A program made the position numbers and the translations under genes. From Phorcus lineatus (Eukaryota; Mollusca; Gastropoda; Trochida; Trochidae): a DNA stretch of 64,000 nt. Of this stretch, positions 23,791 through 34,640 are shown one piece after another (position 1 is the first letter of the stretch; the number at the start of each line of letters is the position of its first letter). Below the pieces are notes generated by a model. The model ran no database searches, was not told where the DNA came from, and worked only from the letters and a program-made list of their open reading frames with translations. The DNA lies in NCBI GenBank assembly GCA_921293015.1, contig OV121092.1, forward strand, positions 4,470,001 through 4,534,000. Direction: 5' to 3'.

Positions 23791-24870
23791 CAATTAGATA
23801 TCATTAGTTTATTTCCTTGGGTATTGTTTCTAATGAAATGATTTACGAAACACTGAAAACTGAAAATACCTTGCAAAAAGGATTTTTCGAAATTCATGAA
23901 AAACACATGCAATTCTGAGATTAACTATTATTACACAAAAGATGGCGGAAAAAAACCTAGTGTACTTGTTTAGCAAATGATGTATAAAAGCAAGTATGGA
24001 GTTTTAGGAACAAACTAGAAGTGATCATTTGATTACTTTTTATCTGAGACATGATGATATTTGAACTAAATTAATCAAGACTATTTTTACCCCAAATCAG
24101 ACAAACAAAATAAAACAATTATAAGTACTTTACAGCGATGTTATCAATGTATAATTAGTATGTGATTTTATCCACACAAAATATGAAGTATTGATTAAGC
24201 CTCAACGACAACGACAAGTTGAATGAGACTGGACTGCTATGGCTGACTGTTGGTTTTTCATAAAATCTGTGAAACATAACTTCTGCATGGTATGGAATAA
24301 ACTCAAAGTCACATACACCCTAATATCATGGTCTTAAAAAATTTAAATCATAAGCTCATTATGGACAATTAATCTTACTTTGAAGATGATTGATTAAAGA
24401 AAACTATTTCTTTACCAAAGTGATTTTCTGGTAGGCAAGACTCTGCAGGAATCGAAAAAGAAATGGGTAAAAGTATGTTTTGGTTTGAAGCTGCAGTTTA
24501 TATAGATCCCACTCTAATGAAAGGCAATGTTTTTACTAGAAAGTGACAATCAGAAGCAGCAGAATATTTCAAGGTACATTTTCCTTACAATTTCTTATAA
24601 ATGTCAAATTCACTTTAGGTTCCATATAAAACGACTATGTGCTTCAATTAAAATAAAGAAATTTTTATCTCAAGAAAAAAAAATTGAAAAAAATTTATTC
24701 TTTGAAATATTGACATCAAAGAAACATTTATTGTTAAGTTGAGCGTTGTAAAAAAAAACTAGATGTAAGTTGGTCATTTCTATAACATATAATCTTTTTC
24801 ACTAATGACGAACTTCAAAAGAGAGAAACATCAGTTAATATTATAAGATCATGTTGACCAATGACCAAGG

Positions 24871-25679
24871 CTCTACTTTGACATTTTTGGTTATGATGAT
24901 TAAAACATTAATTAAATGAAATCAACAGTTCACTGTCTTTTGTAAAGTATACTAAAGAGAGAACACACGAAGGTTTTATTGTAACAAAGCGATCAAAATA
25001 AAAACAGCAGGACTGTAAACATTAGCTTTTGCTTCAACTTCAAAGAAGCCAGTCAACTGAGTTATTGTTTAAGGATCGGACTTAAATCACCTACAATCAT
25101 CTTATTGGGTTCGTTGTTTATTATTTCTTTGTGACAGATTAATGATTTCTATGTAGTAGAGTAATCTTTTCTTCGGAAAAGAATGTCATAACATATCTAT
25201 ATCTAACTTACATCTATAAAATTGGAATGTACAATACAACGCCATAGAAACCTGCTAATCTGAGTGGCATAGGTATGTAAAGCTGTATGTACAGACTCCT
25301 TAATTTATGAGGTTTTTAATTTATAGATAGTGACACACTGATATGGCCCATATGGGTCACACCCTTAAAAATATTTTGATCTTTTTCTCCGTAATCAAAA
25401 GGCCTAGAAAGTTGAAACCGTGTGTAAAGACATCTTTGTTAATGGGGAATCTACATTAGAGATTTTGTTTATTTGATAGATTTGTTTATAAAAGGAAAAG
25501 CCTAGAAAACTTTTGCAAAGATTCCTCAGCCGATTAGGATTATGGTGAGCATTAATAATATAGATAATATATATCCTGATAAGCTTTAGAGCAAATTATA
25601 CTAATTATTAGCTAATTATGTTCAATAAACTTTCAAAACTTTGAATATCTTTTTATAACTATACATAAGAAAACCGTTA
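24871..25679. other. Non-coding, nothing recognised
   Basis: No repeat copy or coding signal was found. Confidence 0.4.
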
Positions 25680-26100
25680 TCTTGAAAGATAATATTCTAA
25701 TTTTGCGAAACTGAAACGAGACTCTTAACATGTTTTTGCTTATAAGATAAATGTCACCCGTATTACATATTGATACAAATAAGTATATATGTGTATACTA
25801 TGATTAATGTCTCTCTGTATAGCAAGGACAAATAATTATATCTTATCTACAACAGAGTCTCATCATAGAATTTATACAAATATCAATGTTGATTAATCAC
25901 GTCTAGATATTTTTAATCTTCCCAAATCTTTATTTTGATATACGATTATTCAAGTTGCGTACAAAAATAATTAGTTATGTACTAAAAATGTTTTTTTTAT
26001 TGCTTTTGAATTACTTTAGATTTAAATTAGATTTTACTCTTTACCTTTCCTTTGTAGCCATTCTCTTTCTGAAGAGATTTTATGAGAGAGATTGCTCTGA
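25680..26100 (+). repeat. Paralogous block, copy 2 (matches 17800-18260)
   Basis: It matches the 17.8-kb block through the anchors listed there. The 441-bp palindromic element begins just to its right. Confidence 0.55.
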
Positions 26101-26110
26101 GTGTTGAACA

Positions 26111-26123
26111 GTCCTCAACATCA
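26111..26123 (+). repeat. Target-site duplication, left
   Basis: GTCCTCAACATCA is identical to 26565-26577 on the other side of the palindromic element. Confidence 0.85.
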
Positions 26124-26564
26124 GTCTGATTAAAATCGACCATGTTCCGAAGAATAAAAGTTTCAAAATATTGACTCTACCGAGATTCGAACTCTATGTG
26201 TGTAGGCTATCTTCTCCACTAGGTCTGAACGCAGCCTACTGTAGCGCACGTACTGACACCAGTTTAGCTCATACAAAACCTAGTCATTAGCGAACCAATC
26301 GCATCATCGCGTTTAAAATAAGGATAGCAGCAGTCAATGTTAACGAATGGTGAATGAGAGTTACTTGCCCCTAGCTACTGATACCGAATGCTTTTGCCGC
26401 ACGCATTATGATTGGTTAGCTGTGCTTACGTAAGAACGTGCGCTACAGTAGGGTGCGGTCAGACCTAGTGGAGAAGATAGCCTACACATATAGAGTTCGA
26501 ATCTCGGTAGAGTCAATATTTTGAAACTTTTATTCTTCGGAACATGGTCGATTTTAATCAGACT
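26124..26564. mobile_element. 441-bp palindromic element with 128-bp arms carrying pol III-like boxes
   Basis: The arms 26124-26251 and 26436-26563 are inverse complements with about three mismatches. They flank a 184-bp centre that shows weaker inverse similarity (AGCGAACCAATCGCATCATCG against AGCTAACCAATCATAATGCG). Each arm holds a tRNA-like stretch; on the plus strand of the right arm CCTAGTGGAGAAGATAGCC is followed by GAGTTCGAATCTC, which fits A- and B-box spacing. The insertion is framed by a 13-bp direct repeat. That length suits a retroposon more than the usual 2-, 3-, 8- or 9-bp duplications of DNA transposons, so an inverted dimer of a tRNA-derived SINE is possible. A large MITE is the alternative. 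Confidence 0.8.
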
Positions 26565-26577
26565 GTCCTCAACATCA
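26565..26577 (+). repeat. Target-site duplication, right
   Basis: Exact repeat of 26111-26123. Confidence 0.85.
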
Positions 26578-26591
26578 TTATGCTACAAATT

Positions 26592-26646
26592 AAGTGGCCT
26601 CGGATCCAAAGCTGAATGTGCTAACCACTGCACTATCATGCTCCTA
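26592..26646 (-). mobile_element. SINE family 1 head fragment
   Basis: Read on the minus strand, GATAGTGCAGTGGTTAGCAC followed by ATTCAGCTTTGGATCC matches the tRNA-like head of the SINE at 56988 (GATAGCGCAGTGGTTAGCGC). Only the head remains. Confidence 0.7.
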
Positions 26647-26714
26647 AATTGCATAGCCAATTGGTGTTCGATTGTATATGTTATAGTAGCAACCTGCTTA
26701 TAAGATATTCGTGC

Positions 26715-27288
26715 ATGGGTGAGTTTAAATTATCTTAACTCAATGATGAGAAAACAGAGTTCTTGACCTTGGGTACACGTCATCAACTGGCAAAACTGGC
26801 CCTAAAAACTACCATGAACTTTGACACCTTAAAGGCCAGGAACCTCGGTGTGATATTCAAATCAACCATGTCCATGGAAGAGCATGTAAGCTCTGTGTGC
26901 CGGAACTGCTACTTTCATTTGCATAATATTGGGCATAAAAAGATACCTTTTAACTATCGGCAACAGCAAACTTCTTGTGCAAACTCTAATAACTAGTCGC
27001 CTTGTTTACAGTTACTCCCTCCTTGTCAATTTTCTGAGAAAGTTAATATCACGTTTACAAAGAGTTCAGAATTCTGTAGCAAACTGACAATAACCACTTG
27101 TAAAACCACTTTCAAAATTTATGTCAAAACTCTCCTGTTCAGATCTGTTTATCATATCTAAAATAAATCTATCTTTCTCATCGTTTAACTGACTCGATCA
27201 TATACGCAAGTGAGCAACTGTATAGGTGGATACCGGGCGCTATACAAGTTAATAATAATCATAATTATCATTATTATTACTACTAAAT
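26715..27288 (+). mobile_element. 3' end of a CR1/L2-like LINE, frame-broken
   Basis: The translation carries hallmark words of the C-terminal part of this reverse-transcriptase family. LNDEKTEFLTLGTRHQLAKL is followed by ARNLGVIFKSTMSMEEHVSS and then FHLHNI (26763-26996 frame). After a frame change come TLITSRLVYSYSLLVNF and LQRVQNSV, then FKIYVKTLLFRSVYH, which fit the thumb and C-terminal tail. The 3' end reads GGGCGCTATACAAGTT followed by AATAATAATCATAATTATC, the usual terminus of such elements. The catalytic palm and the endonuclease are absent, so it is a 5'-truncated dead copy. Confidence 0.85.
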
Positions 27289-27959
27289 CATTTTAGTGTA
27301 GTGCAGTACTTCATATGGTTTAATAGCAGGCTCACATCAATTGGTCTTTGTATTTATTTTTCATTTTTGCAATAACTAGGCCTCTTACCTCCTCGTAAAG
27401 TATAATAATGGAGTGATTTATGGTCCTAAAACAGTTTGTGGTGTGTTATAATGAGAAACATTACAGCATGTTTAATCAGATGAAGATATGGGTATAGAAA
27501 GACAAACCTTTTATAACAATACCAGCATAATATTGACAATGCTTGAAACTTACGGAATCAACATTTGCTTCTGATTGAGTAAGTGGTGAGTGGTAGGGTT
27601 TAAGGTGTTGTCAGCTTATCTTGAGCAGCTATTTTACATACGTATGCCGTCATTTAAAAGACAGGCCAGTTAAGAAAGGGATTGGGAAAGAAAAATAACG
27701 AAAGAAAGATAAAGTGAGAATAAGACAGCAGAAATTCAAAGGACCCAAGTTTCTTCTGAACTTTGCCCTTTCAACTCTTCAGTTTGGTTTTATTTCAACT
27801 TTGGTTGAATGCTCTGACACTTCGAGATCCCGTTGACGTAGTGCTTAAGGGTCATAGAGATACAGACACACTTCCTTACCAGGATAAAGAACTGGTTCAC
27901 GTTGAGGGAAATAGTGCTTCCTAAGAAAAGTATGTTATGATCATTACGTAAATAAAGAA
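27289..27959. other. Non-coding, nothing recognised
   Basis: Only short chance frames are present. Confidence 0.4.
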
Positions 27960-28310
27960 GTGTACGTTTATCAATCATAACTTTACATTATTTTTGTTGA
28001 TAACCAGCTGTTACCTTAAAAACTGAAACATGATACACATCAGTGGTTTTGTTTACTTTCATTTGATACGTGCTAGCGCACGCTTGTGCATATAGATTTA
28101 TTGATTTCAACATATGGTAGTCTCGCTACTCTACTTAACTGTATTTAATTAGAACACGAACCTTGTCAGGAAATTACATTGATTGATATTTCTGTAACAA
28201 GTGTTAATGCGGAAAAAATGTATACAATGTGCCTTCTTTTCTTTTCGCATTTATGTTTTACCAACATCCTATACCTCATATCGTAATTGGTTTCAATTAG
28301 GGAGTCTCTC
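27960..28310 (+). repeat. Paralogous blocks adjoining (match 18890-19060 and 19935-20100)
   Basis: Two blocks that are 870 bp apart at 19-20 kb lie directly together here. This shows that the hairpin element and its flanks were either inserted there or deleted here. Confidence 0.6.
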
Positions 28311-29310
28311 ATTAAGGAGTAAATTCGTTAGTGTCAAGAAGACCTGTACATAAGATAAGTACATCTCGATTTGTACATTTTGAAATTTTGTGCTTTAACG
28401 ATAAGGAATTTTTTTTATCAATAAGCAAATTATTTTTTTTAGACATATATTCTAATGTCGTTGTCAAACATGTCACTTCACATCTTTGATCTAAACATAT
28501 TGATTGAATTTGGAAAAAATATATACTTCACATATATACTTCAAAGTCACTTGCTTGACAACAACATTAGACACATGTCGAAAAGTCGCTTCCCCAGAGT
28601 AAAGAAGTTGCTTATTCATAAACATTGTCCTTATCTTTCATCTCATAAACTTCAAAGAAGTCATCCCGTGCTTCGTCTGTGAATTTGGATAAATTAAGAA
28701 TGGAGCTGGGTCCATTGCAATGTGAAACTAAATCAGTATGTTTAGGTCACACCAACAGACACTACAGACCTCAGTTTTCTTGAACCAAATATAAAGTCAA
28801 CGATACGAGTAAGAATAAGCAATTTATTGGATTCCGTCCCATTTTAAGCATTACAAACGAGTAAGGGGTCGTTCAGACAAATGCTCCTTTTTCAAGAAAC
28901 CAGGACCTACCTGATATTTGATTCAGCCATCACATTATTATGAATGGATATCTGAAGATTAGATATCTTAACCTCCTCTGCATTTTGTTCACTTGTGATA
29001 CAAAGTCTGAAAAATCTGAAAGATCAAAACATTAACACAGTAAAAGTTCCAGATAAGGCATTATGTACTTAAATTATTTAAAAGCACAATCAGACGTTTT
29101 TATTTGTTGCGTTATTCTATAATCAAATATTTATATTGTATAATAATTTATTATTCATGTTAATTTCAAATCATACTTCATCTGATAGAAATGTCAAGTA
29201 CATCAATCAAGTAAATTTATTTGGATATGATATATAAGAAATTTATCGTATTCCGTTTTTTCCGGGACTCCTATTAACTTCTATGTTATCTTATGTATAT
29301 AAATTTATAT
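28311..29310. other. Non-coding, nothing recognised
   Basis: A 75-codon frame at 28455-28682 has no motif. Confidence 0.4.
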
Positions 29311-29332
29311 ATAGTTAAAAGCGTTGATAAAA
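29311..29332 (+). repeat. 22-bp inverted repeat, left of the Penelope-like element
   Basis: It begins ATAGTTAAAAGCGTTG and is the exact inverse complement of 30606-30627. Confidence 0.9.
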
Positions 29333-30531
29333 AACAACAGCACAGAACAGCAAGGAACTGCGATGGGAACAAAAATGGAACCAACCTATGCAACTCTAGT
29401 TCTTGGATACCTTGCAATCAAATTAGAAAATGTGATAACAACTGAGTTTGATAAAGAATTTGCCAATTACTTCAAAGACAATTGGCGAAGATTCCTAGAT
29501 GACTGTTTTATATTGTGGCCGCTAGGTAACCACAAATTAACACAATTTGTGGATATATATATAACAACCTAAATGAAAACTTGACATTCACAATGGAAGC
29601 AAGTGATACAAATATTCCCTTCTTGGATACGCATATTATCAAGTCCGGCAAGAGACTGGAAACAGATATTAATTTCAAAAACAATATCTCCATTTCTCGT
29701 CGTGTCACCCAAGTCACACAAAACGCAGCATTCCGTACAATTTGGCAAGACGAATCTGTATGATAGTATCCAACCAAATCACAAGGGATAACCAACTCCT
29801 GGAACTGAAAAAATATCTCCAACAGCGTGGATATCCCATTGCCTTAATAGAAGACGGAATCAAGAAAGCTCAATCGTTAAAGAGAAGCGAGTTATTGGTT
29901 GTTAAACATAAAGAAGTCAACGAGCAACCAATTGCTGCATATGTTTCCACAACAAATCCAGACCTATTTGGAATTATCAATAAGAATATGCCGATCCTAG
30001 AACAAGACAATCGAATGAAGAGGATCATGAAAGATGGCAGTCTTATAAAAAGTTAAAGACAGAGCCCAAACCTAAAAAGAATGCTTTCTAGGGCGCGTTT
30101 TGACACCAAGCCACATCCTGAAATTATTGGTGTCACCAAATGTAAGAGGATATTGTGGAACTTGTGACCATCTAATAGAGGGGAAATCAATTAAACTCTC
30201 TATAAAAAAAACATGCGGAGTTCAATGTTCATACCAACATGAACTGTAGTGCCCGAAATGTTATTTATTTAATCACATGTCAGGGATGCCACGAAAAATA
30301 TATAGGCCAAACAGAGTATCTAAGGGGAAGGGTGAGGGTACACAAACAACAAATTAAGGACCCAAACACCCGCTGTATACCCCTCAGTGCACACATAGAC
30401 TCGTGCGCAAAAGGAAAAACAATTAAGTTTATACTCTTCCCCTTTATCAACTGTCAACAGATGATCCCATGATGCGCAAAATAAAGGAAGAATTCTGTGT
30501 TAAAAAATACTGTTCATCATTAAACAGGTAG
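29333..30531 (+). mobile_element. Penelope-like retroelement, 5'-truncated, broken reverse transcriptase and GIY-YIG endonuclease
   Basis: Penelope-like elements join a reverse transcriptase to a GIY-YIG endonuclease that nicks the target. The copy starts inside the transcriptase: QGTAMGTKMEPTYATLVLGY (motif near the palm), then WRRFLDDCFILW with the catalytic-type DD pair. After a shift in a TA run near 29556 come LNENLTFTMEASDTNIPFLD and then ARRICMIVSN and YLQQRGYPIALIEDGIKKA. After a further shift near 30055, NLKRMLSRARFDTKPHPEI leads to the endonuclease: NVIYLITCQGCHEKYIGQTE and LRGRVRVHKQQI (30239-30472). The last shift gives a C-terminus ending CSSLNR at 30531. At least four frame changes make it inactive. 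It is bounded by 22-bp inverted repeats. Confidence 0.92.
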
Positions 30532-30605
30532 AGCGTAATCCTTACACAAGCTCTTTGTACATGTCCAACATCGTGACGTCATAATATGTTGTGTGCTCCT
30601 GTTTA
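30532..30605 (+). other. 3' untranslated tail of the Penelope-like element
   Basis: Short non-coding tail between the last codon and the right inverted repeat. Confidence 0.5.
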
Positions 30606-30627
30606 TTTTATCAACGCTTTTAACTAT
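30606..30627 (-). repeat. 22-bp inverted repeat, right of the Penelope-like element
   Basis: Exact inverse complement of 29311-29332. Confidence 0.9.
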
Positions 30628-30672
30628 GAAGACTGTACACTTGATTGAAATTTTACCTTATATATATGTATC

Positions 30673-30710
30673 ATCCCAACTTGGGATCGCGTCCCATCTC
30701 AAGATGGGAC
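30673..30710. other. Two adjacent hairpins
   Basis: ATCCCAACTTGGGAT (7-bp stem) and GTCCCATCTCAAGATGGGAC (9-bp stem) are three bases apart, a GC-rich island just outside the Penelope-like element. No tRNA or ribozyme core is recognisable. Confidence 0.7.
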
Positions 30711-32447
30711 GGCGGATACTTTAACATGTTTATAATATTCTTATTCTAATGTTGAATTTAGTAATAACATGATAACATGTATCATTTAGATGAGCGCTTT
30801 AAGGCCCTCGAAAGATATTTTGATTTTATGTTGATTTTCATGACTTATTGGCTATATCTATCTCTCATCGCATACGAGTCTTTCATCATAGTACAATACG
30901 ATTTCAAAAGTAATTCTTATACAAAATTTTATAAATTATTTCATTATATTCTTAAATATTTTTTAAATGTGACAGCATGTTAAGCAAATAAAAAAAAGAA
31001 ATATACACTCAAAACCCACTCTTAGTGAATACCAAGAATGCTAATGCCTTGTAATCAGTTCAATTTCTTACACATAAACCGTTCCGTTAAGCAAGATTTC
31101 AATGTACTCATTGTGTTTGATAGTCGAATCTAAGACTTTATGTTTCTTAAACATAATTCACAAATACTAACCTATAAGTGGTGTTCCGTCAATGCTTATA
31201 AGATGTCCAGTAAATAAATCCAGTTATGCCTCCTCATATTTCCGATCGAACCTGATGTGATCAGTGTCGTGGTGCAAATGGCAAACATACGTGCTTGGTA
31301 GTTCAGAGAAGGGTGTGGGGTGGGTGGAGGGGGGAGGGGGGTCCGAAAGAAGGGATTTTGGTAAACATCCGGCTCGGTTATGACACCAATACCTGTGTGT
31401 CACCTTCAAATTAGTGACAAGAATGGGTACCAATTGTACATGAGCATGCTTGTAACACTACAAAGGTACACGCCAAGCGTTTGTTGTTTTAGTCAATGAT
31501 TATCATTCATAGTTATTAAGGCATTTGCCCCTATCGGCAATATCACTGATAGGAAGCAGGCGTGATCAAACCCTAACCAAAAACAACAACAAATGTTTAT
31601 GTTTATTGTTATTGTTATTCGATGAAAGTGTTTTGGCCAAACTGAATATATTCAAAATATTTTTTTCATAAACAGAACGATTATGATGTGAAGTAACCAA
31701 CATGAAATCTAACATCATCCATTGATTATATATGGGGAAATAACAGACATTTTAAATAGAATTTTTAAAATTTAGAACTTAGTTTCCAAGATTTACAAAA
31801 GAAGATTATGGTTTTAACATATTTTGTTCATTTCAAAAAAAGAAAATAGATTTGCAAGCAAGCTGAAAGCTTATATTAATGCCGCGCCAATAAAAATTAT
31901 ATTTTGAAACCATCAAAAATACAACACAAAGTTATGTCAAACCAATACGATGTACAGTTGCAACACAATTCGGTTAAGATATTCAATATTGCAAAGGCAA
32001 TTTTCTTCATGCTAATTTAGAAATACAATATTTCAACTCATTTCTTATCAATGCTACAAGAAGATTATAAACGGAGTTTGTTAACTTTGAGTTCATTAAT
32101 AAACTTTGTTTACCTTCACAAGATTTTTTGACACAAACCAGGGTACAGAGTTGAGAAAAAACAAATTTTCTACTTAACCCGAGGTAACATATGATTTCGA
32201 TCAGTATGAAAAGGTTGTTTTTATATGTACAAGCGTCTATCTAGGCTTGTTAGAAGCGTTGAATTGAGAGAATTTATGTGTGTTGTTACTGCTAATAAGT
32301 TAATCAACTGATCAACTGAGTCAAATAATTACACATCAACGAAGTTTTATTGATATACTAACAATTATCGAGTTATTTTGTGCTGACATACATGTACTAA
32401 TGTGTTATCTTCAGAGGACTAAATGATTCATAGATATATGATTCAAT
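30711..32447. other. Non-coding except a G-rich tract
   Basis: Apart from the G-rich tract at 31311-31342 no coding or repeat structure was found. The short frames (30777-30983, 31224-31433) have no motif. Confidence 0.4.
31311..31342 (+). other. G-rich tract, potential G-quadruplex
   Basis: Five runs of three to six G separated by one to four bases (GGGTGTGGGGTGGGTGGAGG and on) meet the usual G-quadruplex pattern. Confidence 0.75.
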
Positions 32448-32534
32448 GATATAGAAACTGTCATTTCTTATACAAATTTGATATTGAAACTGTCATTTCT
32501 TATACAAATTTGATATTGAAACTGTCATTGCTTA
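32448..32534 (+). repeat. 32-bp tandem repeat, 2.7 units
   Basis: Units at 32448, 32480 and 32512 share GAAACTGTCATTTCTTATAC. The last is cut short. Confidence 0.95.
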
Positions 32535-33159
32535 TTGTAAAATATTATCGTATTTCATTGTATGAGAATATGCAATATGGTTTAAAGATACTTTTATTCA
32601 AAAGAATCTGGTTCGGTAAACAAGCAAAATTTTTCTTATGTGAATACCTCACCAGTACATGACATGATAAACATAATACACAAGGACCAAACAAACTAAA
32701 ATAAAATTAACATAATGACATGTGTGCATTTACAAAAGAAATTAAGAAAACGTCTGCAGTTGCCTTCATTAAAAGTTTTCACTTACAATAATTTATCCAA
32801 ACGCTTGGTCTTACAGATGAATTGGTGAAGTGACTCTATGATTTTTCTATTTTCATTTCTGGTTGTTGGATTGATCCCATATAAAACCTTTTGGAGGCTG
32901 TATTCATTTATATAGAAATAATAATAAGAAACACTACGCTATCCCGCCCTCTTTAAATAAGAACATATCGACTTAAAAGTGTATGAAGCCATTTTAGTAT
33001 TAAACAAACAAATTCCAAGATGGTTACTTACATGCAATCGCTGCTTATTTGCTCTCAGTCTTTAACATCATTGATTTGTGAATCACGTATATGAATTGTG
33101 AACATGACGAAAAAAAAACACCTGAGCAAGCTAAACCTACAAATAAACTTGTAACGCAA
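32535..33159. other. Non-coding, nothing recognised
   Basis: AT-rich with no matched copy. Confidence 0.4.
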
Positions 33160-33300
33160 TATTTTATTTCACAGCACATGCTACCTTTTGGTGTTTCCAA
33201 CGTATAGATTGAAAGAAGATGCATGTCAATACTTTGTTTGATTAAGTATGTGTTGGAGTACGCTAGTGCACACAGAATAATTAATTTCAATGGTTGAATT
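33160..33300 (+). repeat. Paralogous block, copy 3 (diverged; others 18890, 27960)
   Basis: GATGCATGTCAATACTTTGTTTG, GTACGCTAGTGCACACAGA and ATTAATTTCAATGG correspond to the 18.9-kb block in order. Confidence 0.5.
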
Positions 33301-33960
33301 AGGTCTCACGGAATGTTGCTAATACTTGATTTTGACTCTTAACTGATTTGTTATGGAAATCTGGAGGGTTTGTGTCAGGCCTTCAAGCAAACCTTGGTAT
33401 TGTGTTATGTTTTTTATTTCAATTTTGTACATTGAAAAATAACTGAAATGCATTTGCACAATTTTTGGGCCATATTTCGATCCAGTTCTAGAGGTTTGAG
33501 CGCTTTAGGATCAAGGATGCATCCGCATGATTAAGGCATCTAACAAAAACTAGTTATTTAACCCCAACAGCACTGAAAGTTAAACATAAAAAGTACATGA
33601 AAATGTATGGGGAAAGTCTTCGTCTAGTAATGGAGTATATATATAAGGTGGCAAGTGCTTTATGTATCGTTATAAGGCAATCCTAGTCGACATTAGTTAC
33701 CTGATGACGCATATTACAGAAGCTGGGATATTGTGGTATGGTCAGTGACTGCAGTCGTATAATAGTCATGATGACAAACTTTCTTGCGGCTAAGTATAAC
33801 GTTTCCTAGGTAAAAAAAATCAGTGATTACAGTTGTTGAGAATCAGTTGTAGTTTTAACTTCATAAGAATATCGAGCGACCAATAAATGAAAAATAATAA
33901 TAAAATAAAAAAACTAATGTAAATATGTAAAAGTTTATACATCAAATTCCAATATTTTGA
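33301..33960. other. Non-coding, nothing recognised
   Basis: No coding or repeat structure was seen. Confidence 0.4.
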
Positions 33961-34640
33961 AATTAGTATTATTTACAACTTAAGATAAAATTTCCCTTAC
34001 CGTCTTGTATTATTTACAACTTAAGATAAGATCTTCCTTTACCGAAAATTGTCACATTTTTTTTCTTATGTTAGATTTGATTTGTCAGTTAGTATTCATT
34101 AATTGCCCGACTCTGTTTGTGCAGTAGCTGATTGTCTAATTTCTTAAGTTCATAGTTTATTGTCTATGACAGTTGCTGACGTCTTTCATTATAATGAATT
34201 TGAATTTCAGCGACTGACATGTCGATGGCAATTAAAAGATCAATATAGATAGTTTGAATACTTCAGATGAAATATGGTGATGCAATATGTTTTTAAAAAG
34301 CATTTTCAAAATGTTTACGCTATTTTCCATGCCACCCATGCAATATGAGTGCTACAAAATAAGTCGGTTAATCAAGCTAATGTGCTGGGCATGTATCTAT
34401 TTTACAAAAAATGCCTTGTGTGATGCTGCTCTCTTTTGATGTTGAGATGAAAAAGATAATATTTGAGAGTAATCAGCATATAAAGTTTCATTTAGTTCTG
34501 GATGCAAAATTTAAATTGTGGCTCTTTGAAATCTTTATTCGATGTCATTTATAGAAACAGATTTTGTCACTTTGGTTGGTCTTTTTATCTTGACATCAAA
34601 GCTAAAGGTTCAGAAGTTTTCTTTGTTGTGAAGTAATATA
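33961..34640 (+). repeat. Paralogous block, copy 1 (matches 52560-53230)
   Basis: Shared in order: TAAGATAA.. TTCCTT, TGTGCAGTAGCTGATTG against TGTGCAGTTACTGATTG, TATTGTCTATG, AAAAGATCAATATAGATAG and GAAATCTTTATTCGATGTCAT. Confidence 0.65.
33966..34044 (+). repeat. 41-bp tandem repeat, two units
   Basis: GTATTATTTACAACTTAAGA starts at 33966 and again at 34007. The second unit is absent from the paralogous copy at 52.6 kb. Confidence 0.9.

Larger units (their letters stand above)
21560..24870 (+). repeat. Paralogous segment B
   Basis: It is collinear with C (50.07-52.1 kb) and A (10.3-12.8 kb). The best conserved part is 22100-22260 against 50495-50660, including GCGTTTCATTTC and CATAATTCAGCTGCAAAG. 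TTGACCCGATGTT is shared at 21950 and 50360. The 24260-24870 end matches A at 12310-12820. Confidence 0.7.

Noticed and set aside
30661-30715. Hammerhead ribozyme
   Set aside because: The required CTGATGA and GAAA core elements and the three-way junction are not present.
32448-32534. CRISPR-like array
   Set aside because: The 32-bp repeats are directly adjacent with no spacers, so this is an ordinary minisatellite in eukaryotic DNA.
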